A DNA stretch of 64,000 nt, taken from Nageia nagi. Lineage: Eukaryota; Pinophyta. Below are positions 1 through 11,857 of the stretch, in pieces. The position numbers and the translations under genes were made by a program. The first letter of the stretch is position 1, and each line of letters opens with the position of its first letter. The DNA lies in contig JBITNC010000001.1 in NCBI GenBank assembly GCA_050084985.1, positions 2,666,001 through 2,730,000 of the forward strand, written 5' to 3'. A model generated the notes under the pieces. It saw nothing but the letters and a program-made list of their open reading frames with translations, ran no database searches and was not told the origin of the DNA.

Positions 1-330
1 AGTTTAAGATTTTAGAATTGTAATAGTTTGAAGGAAGACCAAGAGTCATTCCATAATTATTGTAGTTTTGAGATTATTTTCTTCTTATTGTAGGAGGTTG
101 TAGTAATTATAGGAGATTGTATTGCCATTGTGTTGATGGTATTTCTTTATGCATGTAATATTGTAATGTCCATAGAAAATGAGAAGAGAAGGCTTCAATT
201 CCATGTTGGATTAGCCCACATTGGGTGAACCAAGGTATATCATTGTGTTGATCTTGTTGTATGTTTGATATTGCAAGTTTGTGATTTACATTGTGTAATT
301 TTCAAATTTTATATACAATTTGTATGATCT
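1..330 (+). repeat. Possible LTR-derived fragment
   Basis: AT-rich sequence with a phrase around 205-235 (a block of the type TTAGCCCACATTGGGTGAACC followed by T/G-rich sequence) that resembles the R/U5 end of plant copia-type LTRs. No partner copy, terminal TG/CA pair, PBS or PPT was found, and the left edge is cut by the window. The assignment is inference from general resemblance only. Confidence 0.25.
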
Positions 331-384
331 CATAATGGTGAATATATTTTCATTTGAATATATAAGTGAGGATCCTAGTACACT

Positions 385-640
385 ATAAGCATTCAATGAT
401 TTTAGATCAAAGATTCAAGACCTAATCGATTAAAAGAAGATAGCTTTCATAGAGCCAAAATCATATGATTAGTCAAAGCAATTGAGAGACCCTCAAAATG
501 AGAATAATAAGACTATGGGAATCTTAAAAAAACCCATTTCCAAATTTTATCAAAGCCATGTCATTAAACACAAGCACCAACTTTGTGAGTACTTTTCCTC
601 CACCACATCAAAAAGGTACATATTGCTATTCTTGCTCTTA
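385..640 (+). pseudogene. Ty3/gypsy gag C-terminal fragment
   Basis: One plus-strand frame stays open across most of this stretch apart from in-frame TAA and TAG codons. Near 398-430 it reads FRSKIQDLID, the hydrophobic/charged motif that in Tat-like gypsy Gag proteins follows the CCHC-like knuckle, and then continues with basic and Pro-rich sequence. The knuckle itself is not preserved and no neighbouring pol was found. It is a decayed fragment; the Tat-type assignment is inference. Confidence 0.35.
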
Positions 641-1634
641 TCATTCTCAATTTTTTAGCATGTAAATAATAGTATAGGTGTCTTTTTTTAGTTTTATGGT
701 CAAATGCCCCATAGATCCCCTTGTCCACACTAGGATGCAATCCACCTATCCTTCATCTCCACTACATTGGGGTATCCATTTAACATCAAGAGTCATACCC
801 CCATATCCCTTTGTAGTTTTGTGTGGGTGCTAATATCAATGTGCATGGTGGTATTCTTATCAAATATTAATAAGAAAATACTACATCAATGTAGTTCATA
901 TCCTTAAAGAGGTCATAGCCATGCCTTGTCTATTTTTGTCATCATCTACTAAGAAAAGCTTGACCTAGTTTCATTTGACAAGTTTTTTATTTAGGCCAAT
1001 CCATGAGTTTCTCAACCTGTCATCATGTGTCTTTATCCAAAATTTCCTAGAGGCTCAATATAGTGTTGGATAAGTTATACCTAGCTCCATTTTCTATCGA
1101 TTATACTAGCACTCATGTTGGGATCCTTGCCACATTTCCTACATAGTCAAAACTTTCTTATTTCCAACCATCATTCTTAATAGCCTAAACATGATTTCAC
1201 TTTGAGATTCTCCTTTAAATTCATTTTGGGACCTTAGGTTCATTTTTGCCTTTATATTCCCTCAATCTTAAACATGATGAGAGTTCATCTTCCTATTCCT
1301 AAAAAATAAATTTCCATACCTTTATACTACCTTAATAGGATAAGTCATAGCAATATCTCCTAATTATTTAACAATGCTAATGCTCATGCTACGTCCAATT
1401 CACTTTTCCCATATATATCTAGTACCATTAAAGCAATGTATAAGCCATCATGTTCATTATTTAACCATTATATCACTTAATTACACATTAAACATACGTG
1501 TGTCTCATACTTAGCCAATTCAAAGTAAAATATTAACATTCACACCATAGTCATTCCATAATATGTTTTTATAGATAATATATGTATTTTGATTATAAAA
1601 AATGGGGTAATACATTATATTTTCCAAAAGGCAT
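641..1634. other. No gene recognised; AT-rich spacer
   Basis: Both strands are dense in stop codons. There is no LTR-type terminus, PPT or recognisable protein motif. Probably old retroelement sequence decayed beyond recognition. Confidence 0.4.
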
Positions 1635-3536
1635 TATTGATAGGTATAATGTAACCTTAAAGGGTTTGGTCTGATCGAGTTATCCATCACTCATAATAGT
1701 AGGTTCCTTGAAAGAGCAGAAGGTGGTGGGAATGTGCTCGTGTTGATTTTCTACTTAATATTTATGTTATAGGATGGTTCCTATCTATTATGAAGGTTAA
1801 AAGTAATAGGAAAGAGACAAAAGGTATAGAGTTATAGAAAAGAGATTAACAAATTGAACTAAAACTAAAGTAAGAACTTCAAAGCTCAGGCATTGCAACA
1901 TAGGTAGCAATCCATAACCAAGATTAAGAATAGCAATCTATCTTACCCTTGAGGTCTCACAATCATAATACACAACCACAAATTAAGATATAATATCATA
2001 CATAACATCTATAAAAGCAATAAACACCCACTTGTTGTAGAAGGACAAAACATTATCTATTTGCATTATCATATATGAAAGTATCTTACACATTTGCACA
2101 AATTTGCTAGAATATTTGACCTCTTTGATTTCTAACAATTTACCATTTATACATTTACATGTCCTAGTGGATTTTTGTCTATGATTAATATACATAATTA
2201 CTCATCTTTATTGAAATAAGAAAAGGAAACTATTTATAATAAATTTTACAACTATGTTAGATTACATAGTTAATAAGTACCAATAACATGACTATCTAGG
2301 AATTTGAATTTTTTGAACAATCATATTCATTGAGCTGTAATCCTCTTGACATGTTGTTGATTGTTCCTTCTTTGTCCCTATAGTTGATTGAAGATGGTAT
2401 TATATCTAATTAAACAAGTGCACATTTGCAATCTAATAGATATGATTTGGCACTATGTTCTATTGGCAGCTATCTACTTCTCTGCAACCATTGATGATCC
2501 ATATTGTAGTTCTAAATGATAGAGTAATGGAGGGTTGTAAATAGTATATTAACCTAGTTTTAGAAGAAACTACCATTTTTATGTGGAATTGAGTCAAAGT
2601 CAACACATTAATAGGGCATTAGGGGTCAAACACTTAAGATCAAGTGAACCCAAGTGTTACTTCTTATCCATTACTCTTACCTTAGTTTGGCAAGTATTAT
2701 TTCTTTTCTTTGAGTTTTGTTGATGAACTAGTTCTTCCTAGTACTCATTGATTTTATCCAATAGTTCTAACATCATCATTCAAAATTTATGGGCTCTATT
2801 TGGTATCTTCTTAAATTATCATCTACCATCACTTGTTCAAGGACTCACTAATTTGAGCCAAAAGTTCTAACATCATCATTCAAAATTGATAGGCTCTATC
2901 TAGGATCTTCTTGAATAATCACTTGCCATCACTTATTCTAGGACCAGTTTATTTGAGCCAAAAGTTCTAACATCATCATCTAAAATTGGTAGGCTCTATC
3001 TAGGATCTTCTTGAATTATCACTTGCCATTACTTATTCCAAGACCTGCTGATTTGAGCCAAAAGTTTTGACATCATCATCCAAAATTAGTAGGCTCTATC
3101 TAGGATCTTCTTGAATTATCACTCACCATTACTTGTTCCAAGACTTGCTAATTTGAGCCAAAATTTTTGACATCATCATCCAAAATTGCAAGCTCTATCT
3201 AGGATCTTCTTGAATTATTACTTGCCATTACTTATTTTGGGACCCGCTCATTTGAGCTAAAAGTTTTGACATCATCATCCAAAATTGGTGGGCTCTATTT
3301 GGGATCTTCTTGAATTATCGCCCGCCATCACTTGGACTTATATTTATAAAAACTCTTGGTTATTATATCTATAACTCTTAGATATTGTATCTATAACTCT
3401 CAGATACTATATCTACAACTCTTAGACATTTCCTTAGACTTTTCTCTTCCTATATATAATTCTTTTATAGATACAATTCCTACCCCATTTCACTGTTAAT
3501 ATGAATTAAGGTAAATCCTCCAAAATTATTACAACA
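1635..3536 (-). mobile_element. Family H LTR, copy 1
   Basis: This 1.9-kb segment aligns by eye with 54015-55600 in the same orientation. Both copies start near TTGATNGGTATAATGTAACC, share blocks such as GGTTCCTATCTAT and CACACATTGCT-type spacing, and end in TTACAACA. TGTTGA/ACAACA ends in the better copy fit LTR termini. The polypurine tract beside copy 2 implies minus-strand elements with their internal region to the right; beside this copy the PPT is no longer recognisable. The length difference is largely explained by extra 100-bp tandem units (2745-3335). No target duplication could be tested. Confidence 0.6.
2745..3335. repeat. Tandem repeat, about 100-bp period, about 6 units
   Basis: The landmark CATCATCAT(T/C) recurs at 2771, 2871, 2971, 3071, 3171 and 3270, giving a period of 100, 100, 100, 100 and 99 bases. 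Each unit also carries ATTTGAGCCAAAAGTT, a GGCTCTATCTAGGATCTTCTTGA-type block and an ATCACTTGCCATCACTT-type block, with roughly 10-15% divergence by eye. It lies inside a family H LTR. The other copy of that LTR keeps only about two degenerate units (near 55125-55345), so the array expanded, or contracted, in one copy. Confidence 0.92.
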
Positions 3537-4190
3537 CTTGGTCATATTTGACTAAAACTTTACAAGGCAAAAATACCAAACATAAGGACCCATATATACA
3601 ATAGCTAGATTATACATACAATAGCCGGATCTCAATAACACCTAGAATTTTTTAGTCTTAGGGCTAATAGAAGAGTCAAATTTAATTTTAAAAGGAAGAT
3701 AGTTGGAATAGAAAGAATTTTTTGAAAAGAATGAAAGAATAAAATAATGATAGTATGTTACCACAACATAGAGTACAATTTTGAAAGAATAAAGGCACAT
3801 CTAACCATACATCCAACTAATCACACCTAAGTTAGTTCCCTATACTAAAACCACTAGTGGTACCATGGTGACTCTTGACACTCCTAAAGCAATTGGATTT
3901 AGAAGTTGTCCTTCTCAAACTTGGCCTCTTTAGTCTAGATTATTCCTACAAAGTTACAATCTAAGCTTATAAGTGTCCCTTATCACCTACTATATCATCT
4001 ATCTTCTTGTTCTACTCTATAATATGATCCATAATTCTTAGGAAATTATGATCCTAGGTATTATGGTGCATCTTTTGTAGTGTCTGCATACACAGCTTTG
4101 GAGCCTCTAGCCTCACCTTTAGCATATCTATGTATTGGTATTTTATAAGATTATCCTCCTTTAGGATTGCTAAGGCATCCTCAAATTTAT
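3537..4190. other. Retroelement internal flank, no gene
   Basis: Sequence just right of the LTR shows patchy similarity to 55601-55880 beside the second family-H LTR (for example a GTTACCA...GAGT block near 3760 and 55840), so the first 250-350 bases probably belong to the same element family. No coding frame was recognised. Confidence 0.35.
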
Positions 4191-4199
4191 AGCCTTATT

Positions 4200-5330
4200 A
4201 CTTTCTTTGAGTCTACATCTAGCTTAGTTTGATCTACATAAACCAAAACAAAGAATTTATGTTAGTCATATTATTATTGCATACAAAATAACTTGCAGGT
4301 ACATAAAGCAATATACTTACTAATCTCATTATTAAGTTATTGTAATATCTTTTCAATGGGAATCCCAATCAACACATCCCATCCTCCTTGCTCATCATGC
4401 TATGATGTCTCCTCCACCTGCACATCCTCCTCCCCTTCATCATCCCCATCATGTTTCTTATCCTCTTCTTTCTCCACTTCTCCCTCTATAAGCTCCACCA
4501 ATTGATCCATCCCATATAGTTTTATTGGATTAGGTATCACTACGGCCCAACATGTTAGATAATCTTGATCATACTATGGCCTTTTAGGCTCCTCATCTCC
4601 CTCACTATCCGAGTCACTCCCAACCTATGGTCTTGGGGAGGTATCCATTCCTCCACCCACGGGAGGAGTATCATACAAATTAGGGTCATGTGCACCCCTA
4701 TACTTGCTTATCCTAACCATAAACTTGCATTTGAATGTATTCCTTGTCTCTGACCAAACTATCTCATGATCCTATAGGGTTTGTATGGCTCCATAAATAT
4801 CTTGTATTTTTAACCTAGCTTATCCTATGACTAATTTGGATAATAAGGTATGGCCACATAGGTTCTATAGATCATATCTCCTACAAGACTAAAGTCACGA
4901 GTTAGTCTTCTTCCTTAAACTGATAAACCAAAAAACTAAACCATGTATGGTGAATTACTTACCACCCATAAAACCATCCATGAATTTCATGTATGCCTCC
5001 ATGATATTATGGACCCATGTGATATTCCCATGCTTCACCCATATATACCACATCAAATGAACCCATATAATCCTATGAATATCCTTGGGTAGTATAGTAA
5101 TGTCCCTATTCAGAAGATTAAATGTGTTGGTCCACTTAGACCATCTCTCCATCAAAGTCATGAGTAGCTCCTTGTACACTAGAACATATGGAGAATGGTG
5201 GATCCACCCCATACCATCATGTTGTAACACATCCATGTACTCCTCTATGAGTTTATCCTTCATCACCACATAATTCTTCCATCTTTGAGATATAGGCTCA
5301 GGCTCTTTGAGAAACTGATGATACTACAAG
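4200..5330 (-). pseudogene. Plant mobile domain (PMD) protein, broken
   Basis: The minus strand preserves, in order, a helical stretch with HHSPYVLVYKELL and ERWSKWTNTF (about 5215-5115), the PMD signature region around TITLPKDIHRI-like sequence (about 5110-5070), a segment reading FMEPYKPYRIMRxFGQRQ (about 4790-4740) and an acidic Asp/Glu-rich tail (about 4495-4400). The MEPY-P-R-MRQFG block and the ER-W-TNTF block correspond to two conserved parts of PMD (aminotransferase-like) proteins, known both as host silencing-related proteins and as retroelement or Mutator cargo. The frame between 4955 and 5269 is open for 104 codons; elsewhere stops and shifts break it. It is either antisense cargo of plus-strand element E or sense cargo of a family-H element; the sequence does not decide. 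Confidence 0.5.
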
Positions 5331-5977
5331 CATAAATTAAAAAGGTAGGCATTATTTTTTGATGTAATTTTAATAAAATCATAGTACAAAATTTTTATTT
5401 AAATATTTCTAGTACACATAATTAAATACCATAGTTGAATAGCCATTTACCTATCTCAAAATTAGTTCTATCATGCCAACACTTATGCTAGGCTTTCTAC
5501 ATCTAATTTTTTCAAAAATTGGGGATAAAATCCCTTTAGCCCTATGATATAGCAAAATCATGATTTCACACCCCAAAAAACCCTTGAAAGTAAAAAATGA
5601 TTAGGCCCTAGATACTAAAACCCTACCCTAAAAACCTATGATTTTTACCCATTTATCTCCCTCAAATACAAAATTCATGAAATAAAAACACTAAGTTGGT
5701 CTCAAAAACCTACCACATGAGTAGAAACCTTGTTGTGTTGCAATACGTAAGCCCTATAGTTCTTTTTCTCTATAATCTTCATCTAGGAATGTAAAATTGG
5801 GTTAAAACCCTAGAAAAAACCATGAAATAAGATAAATTTACCTTAATTCACAAACCAAATTGCTTACCTCGCAAAGTCAATCACTCATAAGGCTCTAAAT
5901 CACCTCAATAAACTTACCTAACTCTTGTTGAACTAGAGCTCAATTTAAAATTGTGAAAGTGATAAATAAGCCACTAT
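5331..5977. other. AT-rich flank upstream of the PMD remnant
   Basis: No open frame or terminal repeat recognised. It may be the leader or an intron of the minus-strand PMD remnant. It ends at ACTAT, the left copy of the target duplication of element C. Confidence 0.35.
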
Positions 5978-7209
5978 TGTAGACACAAAAATGTGTAAAT
6001 ACTAAATAAATACACATATAAATAAATTGGTCTATGAATATAATGAATAAAAATTCTATACCAAATTACAAGAAATATACATGGAACATATAAACCTAAT
6101 ACAGAGTGGGGCCTGTAGCTAGTTTGTATACAATCTTCAAAGTAGAACAATAATGAATCTTCAGAGGATTGTGATTAGAATTAATATGAGCTCTCAACAA
6201 ATGTTCTCTATAATTTATGTAAGAGTCATTCCCTAACATATGAACCTTTTGATCATGAAGGCACATACCATTGGCTGTGTGGAAGAGTGAAGTTATTAAA
6301 CACTTTCAAATAAATGAATTGCTCTATAATTCAACTCTACAACTCAAAGTATGGACAACAAACTCAATAATGAGAAAAATAATTTTAACCAACACCAAAT
6401 CTCTTATTGAGAATGCAATTCACACACTTACACACTTGAATACCTTGCTAATGCATCACACATCACATAAGAGGTCATAAGCAACCTTTTCCCTTTAGTT
6501 TAAAAGTTGGAAATCAAAGCAAACTTGAAATGAAATGCAAAAACATAAAGAAATGACACATAGGAAACATTGCTAGCTGGTTGATCAGTTTGCTAGCTAA
6601 TGGGCTAATTATGGTGTGTCCTAACTAGTTGGCTAATTATGGACTAGAATAACCAAAGGGTTAGTTATGGACTGGACTAATCGATCTGTAACATATTGAT
6701 TTGTAGATAGAGAGCAAAGAAATAAAATAGTAAGCTCAAATTTGTTCAAAATTTGATGCTTCAAGTTGTCCTAAGTTCTTCAAAGTCTTGAAAGAGGTAT
6801 GCTATTGATGATGTACAAGCAATAATTTTATGGTGTGTGCAAGAGATAGATTGCTCAAAGAGTTAACAAGTTCTCAAAGATAAGTGGCATCAAGAGACAC
6901 TATTGGTACAATGTTTGGGACAAAAACCTATCAGAGAGATTTGATAGGGATGTAAACCTTCACTTCCCATATTTATAACCTATAAGGAAACAAAAAGGAG
7001 TGACATCGACACAGTAATAACAATAATTATTTCAATATTCAAGATAACTTAAAATATAAACCATGGTATATGATACTAAATTAGCCCTAGCACATGGTAT
7101 TGAAATATAATAGCATTTTATATTGATTTATGTATTATTGCCAATAATCATTTAATGAGTCTAAATATGATTTATTAAATAAATAATAAAATATTTTTAG
7201 GCATCTACA
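5978..7209 (-). repeat. Element C 3' LTR (1232 bp)
   Basis: Starts TGTAGACACAAAAATGTG and ends TTTTTAGGCATCTACA. It aligns over its full length with 20818-21547 except for about 509 bases (6283-6791) present only here. The shared short repeat AAGAG at both edges of that extra segment suggests it was deleted from the other copy by short-homology recombination. The polypurine tract on its right marks it as the 3' LTR of a minus-strand element. Confidence 0.87.
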
Positions 7210-7225
7210 TTTTACCCCTCTTTGG
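7210..7225 (-). promoter_or_regulatory. Polypurine tract of element C
   Basis: Plus-strand TTTTACCCCTCTTTGG reads as CCAAAGAGGGGTAAAA on the minus strand and directly abuts the LTR, the expected place of the plus-strand primer for reverse transcription. Element D has the homologous site at 8531-8545. Confidence 0.65.
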
Positions 7226-7859
7226 ATATGTAATAAAAAGCATTGAAATTGCATAATCCAAAGAAGCTTAGAGAAGAGAAAAATATTTTTAATAATAAAC
7301 TAGACTTCCCTATTTTGATCAATATGTTGAGTATGGTATGGTATTTTCCCCCTTTTGGTTTTGATTTCCCCTAGCTCATGTTGTGTCAGGTAAGAAAGCT
7401 AAAAATAGGAGTCCCTCAATGAGGTGAGTGATTGATGCCAATCCTACCCACCCAAACAATACGTGTAGAACAAAACAACATATACCTACATCAATCACAT
7501 TCATGAAAGAATAAGCAATGGAAATAGCAAGGATGAAATAAATATAATATGCAATGTTTCCTATGTCTAGTGTGACTCATAGTGACATAAGCTATGACAT
7601 AAAGACTACTATGATAGACAACTCATAGTCTATGAAAAGTAAGCACATGGGTTCTCTATAATGCCCCAAGCTTAAAAATATCCATTATTTATAGACTACT
7701 ATGAAAGACAACTCATAGTCTATAAATATCCATTCAGTAACTCATAATAGTGATGTCTTGTAAAAATATAATATATTTTCTCATGGGAAAACTATGGCTT
7801 TGAAATAATTATTAGTATGTCAATGAACCATTATATTCAATTTGTATAAGTGCACCATA
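7226..7859. other. 3' untranslated part of element C with a duplicated small hairpin
   Basis: No coding frame. The sequence after the PPT (GTAATAAAAAGCATTGAAATT-like) matches that after the D PPT, showing that C and D belong to the same family. A 31-33-bp inverted repeat with AGACT...AGTCTAT arms occurs twice, at 7603-7633 and 7691-7723. Confidence 0.5.
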
Positions 7860-8530
7860 TTTAGACCCTAAATAATGCGATAGTGTAATTAATTTAGGGA
7901 ATTAACACATGCACTATTTGGTCTATTAGTTAGTTGACATAAAATGGGAATATGACAACAACTAATTAAGTATACAGGTTCATTTCATTAACATGCATAT
8001 GCAATTAATCAAGGAAAGGCACAAGCAATATCATACACACTAGTACAAGACTGGCACCATTATAATAGTATGCCATCGATGTCATGTTAATGATAAAATT
8101 AAAGATGTGATGAAAGACAAAATGATAAATGAAAAAATGATTTATCAATATAATGGAATTATGATAATCTTTGAGATAAGAGATTCACTTGTTACAAATA
8201 AAAAGACCTTGCAAAGGTTTGCTTTATAAATGATGTTTGAGTCCTTGATTCTCTATCCGATCTTTAGTTGATAGAAGCCTTGGGTCTTCTGCAAGCTACC
8301 CTTTATCTAGTCTCCTCTTTATGATAATCCCATCCTCTATCTTTTATGTTTTAAATGACTTTATATAGGGATGCTTCTATTATAGGATTTGACCCCTTGT
8401 ATAATTCACAAGGGTCAAATATATGGCCTACACCTCTTTTATACATTTTAAATCCCTTTTTAAATACCACATTGTTAAGGGATTAAAATGATTTATTAAA
8501 TACATAAAGGTTTATTTTGAGGCATCTACA
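7860..8530 (-). repeat. Element D 3' LTR
   Basis: Begins TTTAGACCCTAAATAATG, a TGTAGA terminus with one change, and ends GAGGCATCTACA. It is similar to 11237-11857, mostly over the last 150 bases. A PPT follows on its right. Confidence 0.65.
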
Positions 8531-8545
8531 TTTGCCCCTTTTTTG
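8531..8545 (-). promoter_or_regulatory. Polypurine tract of element D
   Basis: The minus strand reads CAAAAAAGGGGCAAA immediately before the LTR. It is homologous in position and following sequence to the element C PPT. Confidence 0.6.
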
Positions 8546-9065
8546 ATGTGTAATTGAAGCAATGAAATTACATATCCAAAGAATAAGCATAGCCAATACA
8601 TGGAAGAAATTTTTTTTATCTTTTTGTTGATGTCTTTTCTAAATGATGTTAAGGGTCTTTATGCTACCCCCCTTTTTACTTGGGTGCCACAGGAAAGATC
8701 CTTGAGTGGAGTAGCCAAGGAAAAAGCTATTAAAGAAGTTGTCTTTAGGAATACTATTTGGATGATGATTGGATGACTATAATAGTACATATCTGAGGCT
8801 GGAGATGGAAGATATGATGTGCCTCCTTTGAACTATTTCAATCATGAATCTAGCTATTTTGTCATATTTGATACTTAAGAACCATTTGCACTTACATACA
8901 TGCCTCAAAATAGAGAGGTTATGCTTTGGATTGGTGGAGATGATAATGAAATGTACATCATCAATGGCCCAATAGAATATGAGCATGATGTTGGTGCCCT
9001 AGTTTTGACTATAAGGTTCTTTTATTTTGCTAGATCTATGTACTTGCAATAAAATGTTAATCATA

Positions 9066-9597
9066 AAATAATGATGGATGCATAATAAGTTATTTCATCC
9101 ATTGGAGATGATCCAATGTCAACATATTGCTCATGGCTACATCACCAGTTTATCTTTTAAGTGAGTGAAATCTCACTTGTCGTATCGATGGTCATCGATG
9201 ATCATGCATTTTTATGTCCATGATCCAAATATAGTATGCTTTAGATAGATTCAAAGCAAAAACCATGTGGATACATAGTAAAATGTATCATCCATTGGAT
9301 ATGATCCAATGTCAACAAGTTTCTCATGGCTATATCATCGGTTTACTTTTAAGTAAGTGAACACTCACTAGCCATATCATTGGTCATCAACGATCATGCA
9401 CTTTTATGTCCATGATCTGAAGATAGTATGATTTAGATGGGTTAAAAGAAAAAATGATGTGGATACACAACAAAATGTATCATCCATTGGACATGATCAA
9501 ATGTCAACAAACTTCTCATGACTACATCACTGGTTTACTTTTAAGTGAGTGAACTCTCACTAGCTATATTGATGACCATCAACGATCATGTGTTTTA
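9066..9597. repeat. Tandem repeat, about 192-bp period, 2.8 units
   Basis: CATCCATTGGANATGATCNAATGTCAACA recurs at 9096, 9289 and 9481, a spacing of 193 and 192 bases. Each unit also contains TTTACTTTTAAGTGAGTGAA-type and ATCAACGATCATGC-type blocks, the latter partly palindromic (ATCGATGATCAT). The array lies in the 3' part of element D, between its gag remnant and 3' LTR. Confidence 0.88.
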
Positions 9598-9689
9598 TTG
9601 ACTAGCTAGATGTATAGAACAAGAACCATTATTTTCTTTACTATTTTCTCACTATTGTTGGCCAACATACAGTATTTCATGCCACTAGC

Positions 9690-10720
9690 CATGTGCTTCC
9701 TCATCATAATTATCTTGAAATTTCACAATTTGATTTTCAATCCCTAAATTTGAAGCATGTTGAGGGAGTTGATATTTACCTTTTGCAATCATGTCTAAAA
9801 TTATAAGTTTCAAATCATGAAAAGAATCTATAGCATGACCATTTCATTGATGATAAGTGCAATAAACATTCTCATTTCCCATTGGAGTATCACTATCTTG
9901 TTTTATACTTTTTAACAACATTAATAAATCTCTTTTCATTAGATCCCTCATAATTAGTTGTGGTTGATGTCCACTAAGTATCTCAAAGTTAGGGACCTCT
10001 TGATTGGGTGGTGGGCAATAATTGTGGCTATGCTATTTGGGTTGTTTTTCAACAGTATGAGCATCTTATTTTTTTTAAGTTTCTTGAGATGTTACTTTTT
10101 GCCAACATTGTTTTAGTTTTGGTTGAATTTGAGGCTTAGGTTGTTGCTTTGGTTAGGTTTCAGTTGAGGTTGTGGTTTAGAAGATATTTTATTTTTTTGC
10201 TTTTGCATAATTTCCTTCTCAAACTTTTGCATACAATATTGCCTAGCATATGGATCGTCTAACAATTTATCTAATTCTTTCCTTAGAAATGCATGATATT
10301 TTCCTTTCAATTCAAGATCATTATAAATTTCAAACATCAAAGAGGGATTAATTAACATATGTGCTTTAATTTTCTAAAATTGATCATGAATTGTCAATTT
10401 TTCAAATGCAATATCATTCATTTCAAACTTGTCCATAACACCCAAATTTAAATGTGCATCACAATCAAATTCAGCCATATAATCATTAGAAATAACATTA
10501 TCATGCACTCAATTTTCTATAATACTTGGCATATCATCATTTGTAGTAGTCAATCATGAATTTGATAAAATTAATTCATCAAAATATTTTCTATTATCTA
10601 TAAATTCCATTTCTTATTTAGGAGGAGATGCAAATAAATCACTTATCACATTCAAACATTGAAACAAACTAGTTTTAAATGCCTTATCCATCAAAGAATG
10701 TAAGAAGATGGAAAAAAATA
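9690..10720 (-). pseudogene. Gag-like protein of element D, C-terminal part
   Basis: One minus-strand frame runs through most of this stretch with in-frame stops mainly at Gln-like positions. It has an acidic N-part, a charged helical stretch (10358-10180, 81 open codons with ELDKLLDDPYARQYC), a Gln/Pro/Lys-rich linker, and near 9880-9797 the segment YCTYHQxNGHAIDSFHDLK, the CX2HX4HX4C-type knuckle of gypsy Gag with its last Cys replaced by Phe. The usual upstream Gag core (W-x-L-P motif) was not found, so the protein is truncated or divergent. Confidence 0.5.
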
Positions 10721-11224
10721 TTTTTATATGAAAACCTCTAGAAATCTTGATAGCAATGCATTCAAAGGGCTCAAATTAATCTCCAAATGTTCCCTACTAT
10801 GATACCTATGGATTTGGCATGTTTTTAGCATAAAACAAGTTGTCAAATAGTTGCAAAATGCCTTCAAAATGTATGATTTTCAAGGTGATGTTTTCTAAAA
10901 AAATATTTTCAAAATCACTTGAAATAAGCAAATCAAGACCTAGAAAAATTAGGAAAACTTCTCAATTATATGTATCTATGGTTTGGAATTTTTTTTCTAA
11001 TGCTATATCTCACCAAATTGAAGCAAATGAACTTCAAAAACTAAGGTTTTCTAGAGTGACATTTTTCAAGAAAATAACTTTATTTGAAGCAATAAAAGCT
11101 TCCAAAATGGAGAAAAGTTAATTTAACCAAAAAGGAAAACAAAGCCAAGGGTTTCTAATAGAAGAATCTTAAAAAAAAATGATACCATAAAATGAAAAAT
11201 TCTAAGGTTTGTAAGAACAATTAT

Positions 11225-11233
11225 GGTTCACCA
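11225..11233 (-). promoter_or_regulatory. Candidate primer binding site of element D
   Basis: Plus strand GGTTCACCA, so the minus strand reads TGGTGAACC, three bases inside the right LTR. The leading TGG fits pairing with a tRNA CCA end. Element C has the same site at 20805-20814. I could not assign the primer tRNA. Confidence 0.45.
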
Positions 11234-11236
11234 AAA

Positions 11237-11857
11237 TGTAGATGCTAAATAATGCAATTAATGCAAATGGGGTTGATTAATGCACTATTACTCTAATTTG
11301 TAAATATTGATGCATATATCAGAAATATGGAAATAGCATGTAGTAAGAATGTAGTATTATTTACTTAGATTCTATGTTCATTTTATTAATAAAAAAATGC
11401 ACAAAGGACAGAGCATACATTCATGAACAAGTATGCCATCGATGCCCTAGAATTGGCACACTGCCAATGTCATAGGGTGAGCCAAATTAACGATAAGTGA
11501 ATTAATGAATAATCAAGTGATGAACATACACGAGGACTTATAGAACAATAGATGCGTAATATAGGTAAACATCTTGAGTTGCAATTATTAAAATGATATT
11601 CAATTAATTATCCTTGTATTAGCTTAAAATGATTATTTGCCCATGATTCACTTATGATCTATAGGTCATTAAATGATGCCTTTATATATGATACAAGTTT
11701 AAATGACTTTAATATTTTGACCCCTTGTACATTCTGCAAGGATCAAATACATGGCCTACACCTCTTTAATACATTTTTAATCCCTTTTTAAATAATACAT
11801 TGTTAAGGGATCAAATGATTTATTAAATACATAAAGGTTCATTTTGAGGTGTCTACA
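11237..11857 (-). repeat. Element D 5' LTR
   Basis: Begins TGTAGATGCTAAATAATG and ends GAGGTGTCTACA; its similarity to 7860-8530 is strongest in the last 150 bases. The PBS-like site on its left defines it as the 5' LTR of a minus-strand element. Confidence 0.65.

Larger units (their letters stand above)
7860..11857 (-). mobile_element. Element D: small gag-only relative of element C
   Basis: Two diverged LTRs (7860-8530 and 11237-11857) share their last 130 bases (CCCCTTGTA...GATTTATTAAATACATAAAGG...TCTACA) and the internal block TATGCCATCGATG. A PPT adjoins the left LTR and a PBS-like site adjoins the right one, so it reads on the minus strand. The interior holds a Gag-like frame (9690-10720) and a 192-bp tandem repeat (9066-9597), with no pol. 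Flanking 5-mers (CCATA and TTGGA) do not match, so insertion was followed by rearrangement, or the two LTRs come from different insertions. Confidence 0.6.

Noticed and set aside
4293-4505. Ser/Pro/Cys-rich plus-strand frame of 70 codons
   Set aside because: Antisense reading of the acidic GAA/GAT-rich tail of the minus-strand PMD remnant.
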